64,000 nucleotides of DNA from CAYSXY01 sp964435165. Its GTDB lineage: Bacteria; Pseudomonadota; Alphaproteobacteria; Rickettsiales; RI-342. This document shows positions 28,501-36,347 of this stretch, one piece after another. The notes beneath the pieces were generated by a model. It was not told the origin of the DNA, ran no database searches, and saw nothing but the letters and a program-made list of their open reading frames with translations. Made by a program: the position numbers and the translations under genes. The DNA lies in NCBI GenBank assembly GCA_964435165.1, contig CAYSXY010000001.1, positions 1-64,000 on the forward strand, read 5' to 3'. Every line of letters begins with the position of its first letter. Position 1 is the stretch's first letter.

Positions 28501-29926
28501 CTTGAGCGTCTTCAATAGGCTCGTCAAATTCAAATATTTTCTTATCTGCAGAAGCAAGCACTTCATCTGGATTTAAACCATCAAAAAACTGACTGTATTT
28601 TCCCTGCCAATAGACCTCCCGAGACAGGATATAGCACACACTCTCGCTCCCCCCTTGAGGGGGAGCAGATGAGAGTGCTGCGTCAGCAGTGCTCGAATCG
28701 TGGGGGGGCGTTCGTAACGCTCCAGCTATCACTTCCAACACGCCTTCCACATTTGCTAACACCTCGTTATTCCAGAAGCGCAACACCCGATACCCCTGCG
28801 CTTCCAAAAAGGTTGTGCGCTTTTCATCATAAGCCTGCTGCTCACCATGCTGGCCGCCATCCAATTCAATCACCAGCCTTGCTTCGGAACTATAAAAATC
28901 TACGATATAGCTACCGATGGGTTGCTGGCGACGGAATTTATGGCCTTCTAACTGCTTTCCTTTCAGCGCGTGCCAGAGTTTGTTTTCGGCATCAGTAGGT
29001 TCTTTTCGCATGTCACGAGCGTGGTCTGTGGCGACCTCACTATACCCCCCACGGCTCGCCGGCGCTTCTTGCGAAGCTTGGCTTGCCTGCTCCCCCTCAA
29101 GGAGGGAGCTTTTTTCCACTGTTACGCAGGCATAATCCATGTCCGCCTTAGCGGCGAGCGCCAGATTACTAGGCAATGTCCAAGGCGTAGTGGTCCATGT
29201 TAAAACATAATATTTATCCGCTTCTGGTGCGCCTTCCGGTCTCTCTTTCAACTCAAACGCCACGGCCACCGCTTTGTCGGTGCGTTCGCGGTAGGAATTG
29301 TCGAGGCGGGTTTCAAAGTTAGAGAGCGGGGTTTCAGCGGCCCAGCTATAGGGCATGACGCGGTAGGATTCGTAAATCAGGCCTTTATCATAGAGCTGTT
29401 TGAAGGCCCACATGACGGATTCCATGAAATTTTTATCCATAGTTTTGTAGTCATTCTCAAAATCGACCCAGCGTGCCTGACGGGTGACGTAGCCTTCCCA
29501 CTCGCCGGCATATTTCATCACCGAGTTGCGGCAATGGGCGTTGAACTGGTCAATGCCATGTTCCATAATTTGTGCGCGGCCAGAAATTCCGAGCTCTTTT
29601 TCGGCTCCCATCTCCGCCGGCAGGCCGTGACAATCCCAGCCGAAGCGGCGCTCTACGCGCTTACCTTTTAAGGTCTGGTAGCGGGGAAAGACATCCTTCA
29701 CAAAGCCGGTGAGTAAATGGCCATAATGTGGCAGGCCGTTGGCGAAGGGCGGGCCATCATTAAACACAAACTCATTGCTTGCGCCATCGGCATTGGTGGC
29801 CGGGCGATGGTCGACCGATTGGCGAAACGTGTCATTCTCTTTCCAATAATCGAGGATCGATTCCTCAATTTTGGCGAAATCGGGATTCGGGTCAGTCGCA
29901 GGATAAGGTTTTTTGTCAGATGCCAT
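25532..29926 (-). CDS. ileS: Isoleucyl-tRNA synthetase with two in-frame foreign domains
   Basis: IleS charges tRNA-Ile and edits mischarged valine. The class I motifs are intact: HIGH-type PHYGH at 66-70 and KLSKR in GQKLSKRLNNYPDP near residue 1060. The segments CWRTDTPLIYKAVPSWYVEV and ENARDWSISRNRFWGAPIPIW are typical of the eukaryote-like type 2 enzymes, also found in Rickettsia. The length of 1464 residues is about 350 above that type. Two inserts explain it: residues 273-428 hold a DUF559 nuclease-like domain and residues about 561-758 a GNAT acetyltransferase. Both lie in the editing-domain region, the first between the threonine-rich TTTPWTLPSN (246-254) and HMAPGFGEDD (524-533). The frame is unbroken through both inserts, so the gene is probably functional. 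Confidence 0.95.
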   Translation of the reverse strand: MASDKKPYPATDPNPDFAKIEESILDYWKENDTFRQSVDHRPATNADGASNEFVFNDGPPFANGLPHYGHLLTGFVKDVFPRYQTLKGKRVERRFGWDCHGLPAEMGAEKELGISGRAQIMEHGIDQFNAHCRNSVMKYAGEWEGYVTRQARWVDFENDYKTMDKNFMESVMWAFKQLYDKGLIYESYRVMPYSWAAETPLSNFETRLDNSYRERTDKAVAVAFELKERPEGAPEADKYYVLTWTTTPWTLPSNLALAAKADMDYACVTVEKSSLLEGEQASQASQEAPASRGGYSEVATDHARDMRKEPTDAENKLWHALKGKQLEGHKFRRQQPIGSYIVDFYSSEARLVIELDGGQHGEQQAYDEKRTTFLEAQGYRVLRFWNNEVLANVEGVLEVIAGALRTPPHDSSTADAALSSAPPQGGSESVCYILSREVYWQGKYSQFFDGLNPDEVLASADKKIFEFDEPIEDAQDPNINIKGAALIGLTYKPLFPYFQHHPNAFRILDGSDFIEEGEGTGIVHMAPGFGEDDQRICEAAGIDIVCPVDHAGKYTDEIYDLGIIDITPFDCIDPTSDDAQFETARLILRPFREDDYDDFKAMLLDPGVSQGIADVLTEESMRAEFDRFTADHKAWGFNQWAVIEKDTGRFIGRSGFDKRGYLDFFEECPNRIEARTALIQDAWGKGYATELMKLRLDYAFGVLGVETVVAGCGVKAKASQALFKRFGFSYRDTVDYKDRPVLTHTVNKDDYLAAIGPSLSLKGLNVVADERKNENEPYKPEQLQKYGLANLRIIDYLKQTGQLIKQDEYPHNYPHCWRTDTPLIYKAVPSWYVEVTKFRDRMVELNEQINWIPGHVKHGLFGKWLENARDWSISRNRFWGAPIPIWKSDNPDNDKFYVFGSINELEDFFKVEVKDLHRPYIDDLTAPDPDNPDYTLRRVEDVLDCWFESGSMPYAQNHVPFESEDWFNSHNPADFIVEYTAQTRGWFYTMMVLGTALFDRPPFLNCICHGVVLDAEGQKLSKRLNNYPDPHYVFDTYGADALRWFMMSSPIMRGQELYIDKEGSFIRDAVRLYIKPIWNAYNFFCLYANADGLEGELILGVLKTDNRMDHYIRAKLADCIAAVEQALDDFDTPAACEHITLFLEALNNWYIRRNKERFWKSEQDDDKQDAYNTLYTVLHILTRAVSPLLPLIAEHIYQGLTDNSQSVHLTDWPGEEVKQWKDSDAIEAMDRARDACNAALSIRNKENLRVRLPLNKLTIVASNADLLTDYVDLIKDEVNVKQVKLATNVDDYASFRLQVNLPKVGKKLGSQVPQVMKATKTGDWQQQADGSFTVGGVTLAADECDVLLDAKVSEGKAQPLASNDALVVLDTTVTLELEYEGIARDVVRLIQQARKEADLNVSDRIMLKLEVPPRVQEALSRHQEYISEQTLAAGLETGSVSGSNFANEQMLDGEPIKIGLSVAA
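27659..28186 (-). other. GNAT acetyltransferase domain embedded in IleS
   Basis: Residues 581-756 of IleS form a complete RimJ/RimL-type N-acetyltransferase domain. It opens with FETARLILRPFREDDYDDF, carries the acetyl-CoA loop DAWGKGYATELMKLRLDYAF (681-700), and ends with GCGVKAKASQALFKRFGF and the usual last strand. Free-standing members begin 'METARLxLRPF', so this looks like a whole gene captured in frame. Normal IleS sequence resumes at about LKGLNVVADERK (761). I see no inverted repeats at its edges. Its substrate is unknown. Confidence 0.85.
28646..28668 (+). repeat. Terminal inverted repeat, gpsA-proximal end of the DUF559 element
   Basis: A 23-base sequence beginning GCTCCCCCCTTGAGG. 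It is itself nearly palindromic around TTGA and matches the reverse complement of 29087-29109 in 22 of 23 positions. Confidence 0.75.
29087..29109 (-). repeat. Terminal inverted repeat, ileS-start-proximal end of the DUF559 element
   Basis: On the plus strand it begins CTGCTCCCCCTCAAGG. It is the inverted partner of 28646-28668, with a single mismatch at 29103. Confidence 0.75.
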
Positions 29927-30313
29927 TACACAATATCATTTAGGTCATCACAGTGATGATGTCAGCCACCAGAGGTCAAAATGTGGCAGAACTGCTTAAC
30001 ATCCGCTCTTTGTTTTGCCAATGGTTTATAGCTTTTCCACCTCATTTCTCTGCATGAATGTAGCAGCTAAAAGCGCTTGAGAAGCTCATTTAGGTTGCTA
30101 TCTGGTGCTTGAGCTCCGTAATACCTTCGTACTTATGCATATGGCCTGACCGACTCAGCTTCGGTATTCATGATGGATTCTTGATGTGAGGTATGACAAG
30201 CATCGCACCGATCATTTACGGATAATTACACGTGTCGTTGCCACCCAACATTGATTTGCATTCTGTGCTGAGACCGCAACTGACTGCTGTATCATACAAT
30301 TAGGGACAGAATT
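29927..30313. other. Divergent intergenic region between ileS and the AsmA-like gene
   Basis: About 387 bases with no gene that I can support. A perfect 15-base palindrome, TCATCACAGTGATGA, lies at 29945-29959, close to the ileS start, and might be an operator. The sequence TTACACGTGT at 30226-30235 recalls the palindrome near tRNA-Asp. The promoters of both divergent genes must lie here, but I see no strong consensus boxes. Confidence 0.45.
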
Positions 30314-32128
30314 ATGAGTTCACCATCGCGCAAGCGTTCAAAAATTGCAAAATTTATGCTCTGGCTTATCTTGGTTTTTATTGCCATTGTATTGATCGTG
30401 CGCCTCGTGCCGCTACCGCTGGATCATTTCATTCCGGAGATTGAAGCCGCTATCTCCGAAGAAACCGGATGGGATATCTCAATGGAAGGGCCACTGACAC
30501 TCACCACTGGCACAGCCTTTTATGTAAATGCTGCATCTATGACGATAAAGGGTGAGGTATCCGGCGTAGCAATTGAGGGTACAACTCATGATGTAGCGAT
30601 TAATCTCGCCATCCTGCCCTTGCTGACCAGAGGTGATGTCAGCATTGTCGGGATGTCTGCCCGAAACATCACAGCAACGATTGCAGGCCTGACTCATCCG
30701 CCTTTGACACTTTCCATCGGCCAGATCAGAAGCGGCGCCCTGCCCGCGGAAGTGGGTGATATGATGGCCTTGTTTAACCGCGCTGAGTCACTGAAGATTG
30801 AAGATCTACAGCTTACCCAACAAGGGGAACTCATCGCTTCAGCCACCATGATGAAGGCTGAACGACAGTCTGGCAGCGCCTGGCAGTTACGCATCTCCGG
30901 CATGATGGGGCAGAAAATGTCACTTGCCGCCATTGTCACACCTGAAAATGCCGAACATTTTTTATTTCATGACCTCACCTTCTCCTCCCCGGCCACAACT
31001 GCCACTGGCAGCGGCACGTTTTCATTCTCCGACGCAAGGCCAGCCATCACCGGTACGCTATCGACAAAGCAGGTGACATTTGAGACAAACAAAACAAGCG
31101 ATAAAAAAAGCGACGCTGACAAAAACGCGCCCATGTTGGCTGACGATGCTGACGCTGATCCCTCAAATATAGATGAAAGCGCGATTCCTCTCCCACTGCC
31201 ATTGCCTGTCGATGCGGATATTACCGTTGATATCGGCCAGTTCACACTGGATGGTATTAACCGCCTGCATCATAGCCTGCTGACATTCAGCAGCACGGTC
31301 GAACATATCCGTGTGCAATTGCAAGGATGGCCACAAGATGATGAAGACCAACGGGAAGGAAGCGCCCCGCTTTATCTTCAGTTGACGGCCGCCAACCAAC
31401 TACCCACCAGTATTGAAAGCACCCTGCGTATTAATCACATGCCGCTTTCAGCCTGGCTCGGCGAGGGATATGTCGAGGGCGGCACCAGCCATGCGGTTAT
31501 TTCACTGACTGCTGTGGGTGATGATGTGTCTGCGTTACGGCAATCGGCCAGCGGTCAGGGGTCACTACTGATGATGGAAGGGCGTTACGTATTAGAGGAT
31601 ATAAACACTCTCTGGAAACCGGTGGTGGCCTTACTTGCGGGCGACCGTGAGGTCACACGGCTATCATTGCCCTGCGCTTATGCGGGCTTTGCACTCAACC
31701 AGTCACAGGTGACGATTGAGCCACTTGTTATCGAAACACAAGGCAGTAGAGTGGCGGGCCAAGGACAGGTCATGCTTGATGCACGCACCGTTAAGCTAAC
31801 GCTGAAGCCGCGCGCCAAGACGATCGGCCTGGCCGATTTCACCACCCCCGTCTTGATTTCTGGCCCATGGGACGATCTTTCCGTGTTGCCGGATCCGAAA
31901 GCAACACTCAAAGAGGCAGGCATCGGCGCATTGATGATCGGCACCGGTGTCGGCACCGCCGGCATCCTCGGCTATAAATTGCTGGAAAAACTGGGTGCTT
32001 TGGATGATGCAACGCCCTGCCAGATAAACAGCGAGGCAGCACCGGCAGGCCCTGCAATGCCTGATGTTCTGTCTCCGAGCGCGGATGTGCCCTCCCCGCC
32101 TGGCGAGACAAGGGGTGATTCAGAATGA
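30314..32128 (+). CDS. AsmA family protein
   Basis: A 604-residue protein with a basic N-terminus and one transmembrane helix (residues about 12-30, MLWLILVFIAIVLIVRLV). A long periplasmic part follows and starts ISEETGWDISMEGPLTLTTG, the usual AsmA opening. The C-terminal AsmA region is seen in ASGQGSLLMMEGRYVLEDI and RVAGQGQVMLDARTVKLTLKPRAK. AsmA-like proteins are thought to form beta-grooved bridges that move lipids between the inner and outer membranes. A low-complexity acidic stretch lies near residues 255-295. It stands alone, upstream of the suf regulator. Confidence 0.88.
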   Translation: MSSPSRKRSKIAKFMLWLILVFIAIVLIVRLVPLPLDHFIPEIEAAISEETGWDISMEGPLTLTTGTAFYVNAASMTIKGEVSGVAIEGTTHDVAINLAILPLLTRGDVSIVGMSARNITATIAGLTHPPLTLSIGQIRSGALPAEVGDMMALFNRAESLKIEDLQLTQQGELIASATMMKAERQSGSAWQLRISGMMGQKMSLAAIVTPENAEHFLFHDLTFSSPATTATGSGTFSFSDARPAITGTLSTKQVTFETNKTSDKKSDADKNAPMLADDADADPSNIDESAIPLPLPLPVDADITVDIGQFTLDGINRLHHSLLTFSSTVEHIRVQLQGWPQDDEDQREGSAPLYLQLTAANQLPTSIESTLRINHMPLSAWLGEGYVEGGTSHAVISLTAVGDDVSALRQSASGQGSLLMMEGRYVLEDINTLWKPVVALLAGDREVTRLSLPCAYAGFALNQSQVTIEPLVIETQGSRVAGQGQVMLDARTVKLTLKPRAKTIGLADFTTPVLISGPWDDLSVLPDPKATLKEAGIGALMIGTGVGTAGILGYKLLEKLGALDDATPCQINSEAAPAGPAMPDVLSPSADVPSPPGETRGDSE

Positions 32129-32212
32129 TGATATATGTGGTCTCACATTTGCTTTGAATTTCCATACGGAAATTTATCGGATGGTACAAAATATCCGCAT
32201 ATTATGTGATAT

Positions 32213-32241
32213 TTGACGTGACGCCAGACCATTGTTATATT
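32213..32241 (+). promoter_or_regulatory. Sigma-70-like promoter of the suf operon
   Basis: TTGACG (32213-32218) and TATATT (32236-32241) are separated by exactly 17 bases and lie about 50 bases before the Rrf2-type regulator start. Both boxes match the consensus in five of six positions. It is one of the clearest promoters in the window. Confidence 0.7.
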
Positions 32242-32246
32242 AAATA

Positions 32247-32261
32247 GTACCAATAAGGTAC
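32247..32261 (+). promoter_or_regulatory. Palindromic operator over the suf transcription start
   Basis: GTACCAATAAGGTAC is a perfect inverted repeat with 5-base arms. It begins five bases after the -10 box, so it covers the expected transcription start. A GGTAC half site is also present near 32183. Its position suggests autorepression by the Rrf2-type regulator encoded directly downstream. That link is an inference. Confidence 0.55.
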
Positions 32262-32288
32262 GAATTTAATTTTAACAGGTCATTGCGC

Positions 32289-32750
32289 ATGATACGTCTC
32301 AGCCGGTTGGCCGATTATGCTGTGGTTGTCATGTCACACTTTGCATTACATGATCGCGGCCTGATCAGCACGCAGCAATTGTCGGAACTGACGACCTTGT
32401 CGGTACCGACGGTCAGTAAGATTCTTAAATCGCTCGTGCGCCAGGGCTTGCTGGAATCCGTGCGTGGCGTGCATGGCGGTTATCAACTGGCCAAACCCGC
32501 GACCTCCATCACGGTAGCGGAGATTATCACCGCCGTGGATGGCCCGATTGCCCTGACCGACTGCGCCGACGAACATAAAGGCGAATGTGGCATCGAATCA
32601 CTTTGCCCGGTGCGCGATGGCTGGCGGCGTATTAACAGTGCTATCCGTCACACGTTAGAAGAGATCAGCCTGCAGGAATTAATCACTCCTGCCAGTTTTG
32701 AACTTGGTGTGGGTCATGTGACTCGCAAAGATACCCTTAAACATAATTAA
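32289..32750 (+). CDS. Rrf2-family Fe-S cluster regulator of the suf operon (IscR/SufR type)
   Basis: A 153-residue winged-helix repressor of the Rrf2 family. The DNA-binding part is MIRLSRLADYAVVVMSHFAL with LTTLSVPTVSKILKSLVRQGLL and HGGYQLAKP. Three cysteines at residues 92, 100 and 106 are placed almost as in E. coli IscR (92, 98, 104), so it probably senses a 2Fe-2S cluster. I start it at the ATG at 32289 rather than the TTG two codons upstream. It is the first gene of the suf operon, eleven bases before sufB. The promoter and palindrome upstream fit autoregulation by Fe-S status. Confidence 0.92.
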   Translation: MIRLSRLADYAVVVMSHFALHDRGLISTQQLSELTTLSVPTVSKILKSLVRQGLLESVRGVHGGYQLAKPATSITVAEIITAVDGPIALTDCADEHKGECGIESLCPVRDGWRRINSAIRHTLEEISLQELITPASFELGVGHVTRKDTLKHN

Positions 32751-32761
32751 GCAGGCTTATT

Positions 32762-34198
32762 ATGGATGCTGTTGAACAGGTCACCTCGCAGGAATACAAA
32801 TATGGGTTCGTGACGGATATTGCATCCGAACGCGCGCCGAAAGGGCTGAACGAAGACATTGTTCGCTTCATTTCCGCCAAAAAACAAGAGCCGGAATGGC
32901 TGCTTGAATGGCGGCTGAAGGCCTTTCGCCACTGGCTGACGATGGACGAGCCGGATTGGGCCAAACTGCATTACCCCGCGATTGATTATCAGGATGCGTA
33001 TTATTACGCCGCCCCAAAATCTGACGATGATAAGCCGAAAAGCCTGGATGAGGTCGATCCTGAATTGTTGGAGACGTATGACAAGCTCGGTATTCCGCTT
33101 CATGAGCGTGAATGGCTCGCAGGTGTGGCGGTCGACGCCGTGTTTGACAGCGTGTCCGTCGCCACCACCTACAAGGACAAGCTGAAAGAAGTCGGAGTGA
33201 TTTTCTGTTCCTTCTCCGAAGCGGTACAAGACCACCCGGAACTGGTGCAGCGTTATCTCGGGTCGGTTGTCCCGGCTGGCGACAATTATTTTGCCGCGCT
33301 CAATTCTGCCGTGTTCAGTGACGGATCGTTTGTGTACATCCCTAAAGGTGTGCGCTGTCCGATGGAACTTTCCACCTACTTCCGCATTAACGCCGCGGAA
33401 ACCGGTCAATTTGAACGCACCTTGATTGTGGCGGAAGAGCGCAGCCATGTCAGCTACCTGGAAGGTTGCACCGCTCCCATGCGTGATGAAAACCAACTAC
33501 ATGCGGCGGTGGTGGAGCTTGTAGCGCTCGACGATGCGGAGATTAAATATTCAACGGTACAGAACTGGTATCCCGGCGATAAGGATGGCAAGGGTGGGAT
33601 TTATAATTTTGTGACCAAACGCGGGGCGTGCCGGGGCAAACGATCCAAAATCTCCTGGACGCAGGTTGAGACCGGCTCGGCCATTACCTGGAAATATCCG
33701 AGTTGCATTTTGCAGGGCGATGATTCGATCGGTGAATTCTATTCCGTCGCAGTGGCTAATAACTTTCAACAAGCCGATACCGGCACCAAGATGATTCATT
33801 TGGGGAAAAACACGCGTAGTACAATTATCTCAAAAGGGATTTCTGCGGGCAGGGCACACAACACCTATCGCGGGCTAGTGAAAATACAGCCCAAAGCGCA
33901 GAATGCCCGTAATTATACCCAGTGTGATTCACTTCTGATTGGCGGCACCTGCGGGGCGCACACCGTGCCGTATATTGAGACGAAGAACCCGACTGCCAAG
34001 GTTGAGCATGAGGCCACCACCTCAAAAATCAGCGATGACCAGCTCTATTATTGTTTGCAACGCGGGTTGAGCGAAGAAGATGCCGTCTCCACCATCGTCA
34101 ATGGTTTTTGCAAAGAAGTACTCAAAGAACTGCCGATGGAATTTGCCGTTGAAGCCGGCAAATTGCTGAGTGTGAGCCTGGAAGGTGCGGTGGGGTAA
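32762..34198 (+). CDS. sufB: Fe-S cluster assembly scaffold SufB
   Basis: SufB is the main scaffold of the SufBCD complex on which Fe-S clusters are built. The 478-residue length is normal. Signatures are AALNSAVFSDGSFVYIPKGVRCPMELSTYFRINA, the core beta-helix region KRGACRGKRSKISWTQVETGSAITWKYPSC, and QCDSLLIGGTCGAHTVPYIE near the C-terminus, which carries the conserved cysteine. It lies between the regulator gene and sufC. Confidence 0.97.
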   Translation: MDAVEQVTSQEYKYGFVTDIASERAPKGLNEDIVRFISAKKQEPEWLLEWRLKAFRHWLTMDEPDWAKLHYPAIDYQDAYYYAAPKSDDDKPKSLDEVDPELLETYDKLGIPLHEREWLAGVAVDAVFDSVSVATTYKDKLKEVGVIFCSFSEAVQDHPELVQRYLGSVVPAGDNYFAALNSAVFSDGSFVYIPKGVRCPMELSTYFRINAAETGQFERTLIVAEERSHVSYLEGCTAPMRDENQLHAAVVELVALDDAEIKYSTVQNWYPGDKDGKGGIYNFVTKRGACRGKRSKISWTQVETGSAITWKYPSCILQGDDSIGEFYSVAVANNFQQADTGTKMIHLGKNTRSTIISKGISAGRAHNTYRGLVKIQPKAQNARNYTQCDSLLIGGTCGAHTVPYIETKNPTAKVEHEATTSKISDDQLYYCLQRGLSEEDAVSTIVNGFCKEVLKELPMEFAVEAGKLLSVSLEGAVG

Positions 34199-34245
34199 AT
34201 TGCAGACTCTTCTGTCACAAAATATGATAAATAGGATTAATTAAA

Positions 34246-35025
34246 ATGAACAAGCCCTTGATTGAAATTGATAATCTTCATGCGTCAGTTGATGGAAAAG
34301 ACATTCTCAACGGCATTAGCCTGACCATACAGCCGGGCGAGATCCATGCTATTATGGGGCCTAATGGTTCGGGTAAAAGCACACTGGGCCATGTCATTGC
34401 CGGACGCGACGGTTATGAGGTAACCAAAGGTGACATTCTGTTTAACGGCCACAGTATTCTTGACATGGGCGTTGATGAGCGCGCGCGGCTCGGTATTTTT
34501 CTGGCATTTCAATATCCGGTCGAGATTCCTGGCGTTACCGGATTGACGTTTCTCAAGTCTGCGGTCAATGCCGTGCGCAAGGAGCGTGGTGAGGAAGAAT
34601 TAGACAGTTTTGCTTTTATGAAAGCTGCTAAAGAAGCAGCAAAAACGCTGGAAATGGATGATGCGATGCTCAAGCGCGCGGTCAATAGCGGCTTTTCCGG
34701 CGGAGAGAAGAAGCGTTTCGACATTCTGCAAATGCTGATGCTGCAACCCGCCTTCTGCGTGCTGGATGAGACGGATTCAGGTCTCGACATTGATGCGCTG
34801 CGTATTGTGGCGGAAGGCGTGAACAGCCTGCGCAGTGAGTCGCGCGGTTTTCTTGTCATTACCCACTATCAGCGGTTGCTCAATCACATTGTGCCGGATC
34901 AGGTGCATGTGCTGGCCAACGGCACCATTCTCACTTCCGGCGGCAAGGAACTGGCGCTGGAACTGGAAGAAAAAGGCTATGGCATGTTTGGTATTGATGA
35001 GCCACGTGGATCGGAGGCGGCATGA
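34246..35025 (+). CDS. sufC: Fe-S cluster assembly ATPase SufC
   Basis: The ABC-type ATPase of the SufBCD scaffold complex. Of its 259 residues, Walker A is GPNGSGKSTLG near residue 38, the ABC signature is SGFSGGEKKRFDILQM, and Walker B is FCVLDETDSGLDIDALR, where the SufC-type variation is present. It lies 47 bases after sufB and overlaps the sufD start by four bases (ATGA). Confidence 0.97.
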   Translation: MNKPLIEIDNLHASVDGKDILNGISLTIQPGEIHAIMGPNGSGKSTLGHVIAGRDGYEVTKGDILFNGHSILDMGVDERARLGIFLAFQYPVEIPGVTGLTFLKSAVNAVRKERGEEELDSFAFMKAAKEAAKTLEMDDAMLKRAVNSGFSGGEKKRFDILQMLMLQPAFCVLDETDSGLDIDALRIVAEGVNSLRSESRGFLVITHYQRLLNHIVPDQVHVLANGTILTSGGKELALELEEKGYGMFGIDEPRGSEAA

Positions 35026-36347
35026 CTCAGCCACTTGCCATGACACATACGGAATCACATCCCTTTCAGGCGCAATTCGATGCGGCTGCTCCTCACTTGC
35101 CGGGCCATGATGACGCGCAGATCACCGCGCTGCGGCGCAGTGCAATGGATTATGGGCTGGCGCAGGGCTTTCCGACAAAGCGGTTGGAAGCATGGCGATA
35201 TATGGATGTCAGTCATTTACAATCTCCGCCGCCGCTGAGCCTCCAGCCCCGCCCGACGAGCATGGCATGGTTTGACGCACTGGCCCTGCCAGATATGGCG
35301 TGCAGCAGGCTGGTTTTTTCCAATGGCTGGTTTGTTCCTTCACTTTCTGATTCAGAAGTACTGGAAGGTGAGATCACCGTCTCTCCTATTTCTGTATTAT
35401 TGCCGCCAGAGACAGGTCATGTGTTTGATGGTCTGACGTTTGATCATCAGGCATACCATGCCCCATTTGATGCATTTAATCTCGCACTCATGACCGATGG
35501 TTGGGTCATCAATGTGCCGGATGGCGTGACGCTTGAGAAGCCGATTCATATCATCACCTATCATGATGCCCCCATCTCCAGCCATTTGCGGCAGATCGTG
35601 CGGCTGGGCACCAATGCCAGCGCCACGGTGATTCACCAGCATGTGGGAGCCAATGATGTCGGTTACTGGCTGAATGTGGCCGGTGACTACCATCTGGGCG
35701 AGCAGGCATCCTTGCGCACCGTTCGCCTTCAGCAGGAGGGCGATCATGCCACGCACACACAGTCCATCGCCGTTTATCAGGATGCGCACAGCCACTTTGC
35801 TCACCATTTTGCATCTCTGGGAAGCCGCAAAGCGCGGCAGGAAATTCGCGTTTCCTACAGCGGTGATCATGCCTCTACTTCGATTGAAGGCGTCTATGCC
35901 GGTCATGGCACGCAATTGTTTGATCATTATTTCCCGATCGAGCATCGCCGCCATGATTGCCGGTCGCATCAGAATATACGTGGTGTCATGACGGGCCGGG
36001 CCAGTGGCACCTATTATGGCAGAGCCGTGGTGCCGGAAGGTACCCATAGCAATGATGTGGCGCAGCTCCACAAAGGGTTGTTATTGTCGGATCATGCGAC
36101 GATCAATGCCAGGCCGGAGCTGGAGATTTACACCGACCAGATCACCGCAAGCCATGGAGCCACGGTTGGCAGCCTGGATGAAGATGCACTCTATTATCTC
36201 ATGGGCCGCGGTATCCCCGGTGAGGAAGCCCTTCAACTGCTGATTGCAGGTTTTATGGATGAGGTGCTTAGTTCGCTTGAGCCCGAGGCAGTGCGTGAGT
36301 GGCTGATCGCCGCGGTGCAAGAGGATCTGATGCGTCATGCCGTCTAA
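35022..36347 (+). CDS. sufD: Fe-S cluster assembly protein SufD
   Basis: The SufB paralogue that completes the SufBC2D scaffold. The 441-residue protein shows the KRLEAWRYMDVS opening, a central beta-helix part, and the C-terminal block TYYGRAVVPEGTHSNDVAQLHKGLLLSDHATINARPELEIYTD followed by ASHGATVGSLDEDALYYLMGRGIP. The functionally important histidine in the last block is present. It overlaps sufC and sufS at its two ends. Confidence 0.95.
   Translation: MTQPLAMTHTESHPFQAQFDAAAPHLPGHDDAQITALRRSAMDYGLAQGFPTKRLEAWRYMDVSHLQSPPPLSLQPRPTSMAWFDALALPDMACSRLVFSNGWFVPSLSDSEVLEGEITVSPISVLLPPETGHVFDGLTFDHQAYHAPFDAFNLALMTDGWVINVPDGVTLEKPIHIITYHDAPISSHLRQIVRLGTNASATVIHQHVGANDVGYWLNVAGDYHLGEQASLRTVRLQQEGDHATHTQSIAVYQDAHSHFAHHFASLGSRKARQEIRVSYSGDHASTSIEGVYAGHGTQLFDHYFPIEHRRHDCRSHQNIRGVMTGRASGTYYGRAVVPEGTHSNDVAQLHKGLLLSDHATINARPELEIYTDQITASHGATVGSLDEDALYYLMGRGIPGEEALQLLIAGFMDEVLSSLEPEAVREWLIAAVQEDLMRHAV

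Larger units (their letters stand above)
28646..29109 (-). mobile_element. DUF559 nuclease-like element with terminal inverted repeats, inside ileS
   Basis: A 464-base segment is bounded by 23-base inverted repeats that match in 22 positions. It encodes residues 273-428 of IleS without a stop. The core, residues about 299-402, is a DUF559 domain, a PD-(D/E)XK-like relative of Vsr. It shows RDMRKEPTDAENKLWHALKG, HKFRRQQPIGSYIVDFY, RLVIELDGGQH and GYRVLRFWNNEVL, with the putative catalytic Asp, Glu and Asp of the fold in place. The flanks (EQASQASQEAPASRGGYSE and RTPPHDSSTADAALSSAPPQ) are low-complexity translations of what look like intergenic palindromes. I see no clear target-site duplication. 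This looks like an insertion that spared the reading frame. Confidence 0.7.

Noticed and set aside
28646..29109. DUF559 insert as an intein
   Set aside because: There is no N-terminal Cys or Ser splice block and no C-terminal HN followed by Cys, Ser or Thr. The edges look like palindromic DNA instead.
29927..30313. T-box or other riboswitch in front of ileS
   Set aside because: I see no T-box core, specifier stem or terminator, and T-boxes are not expected in alphaproteobacteria.
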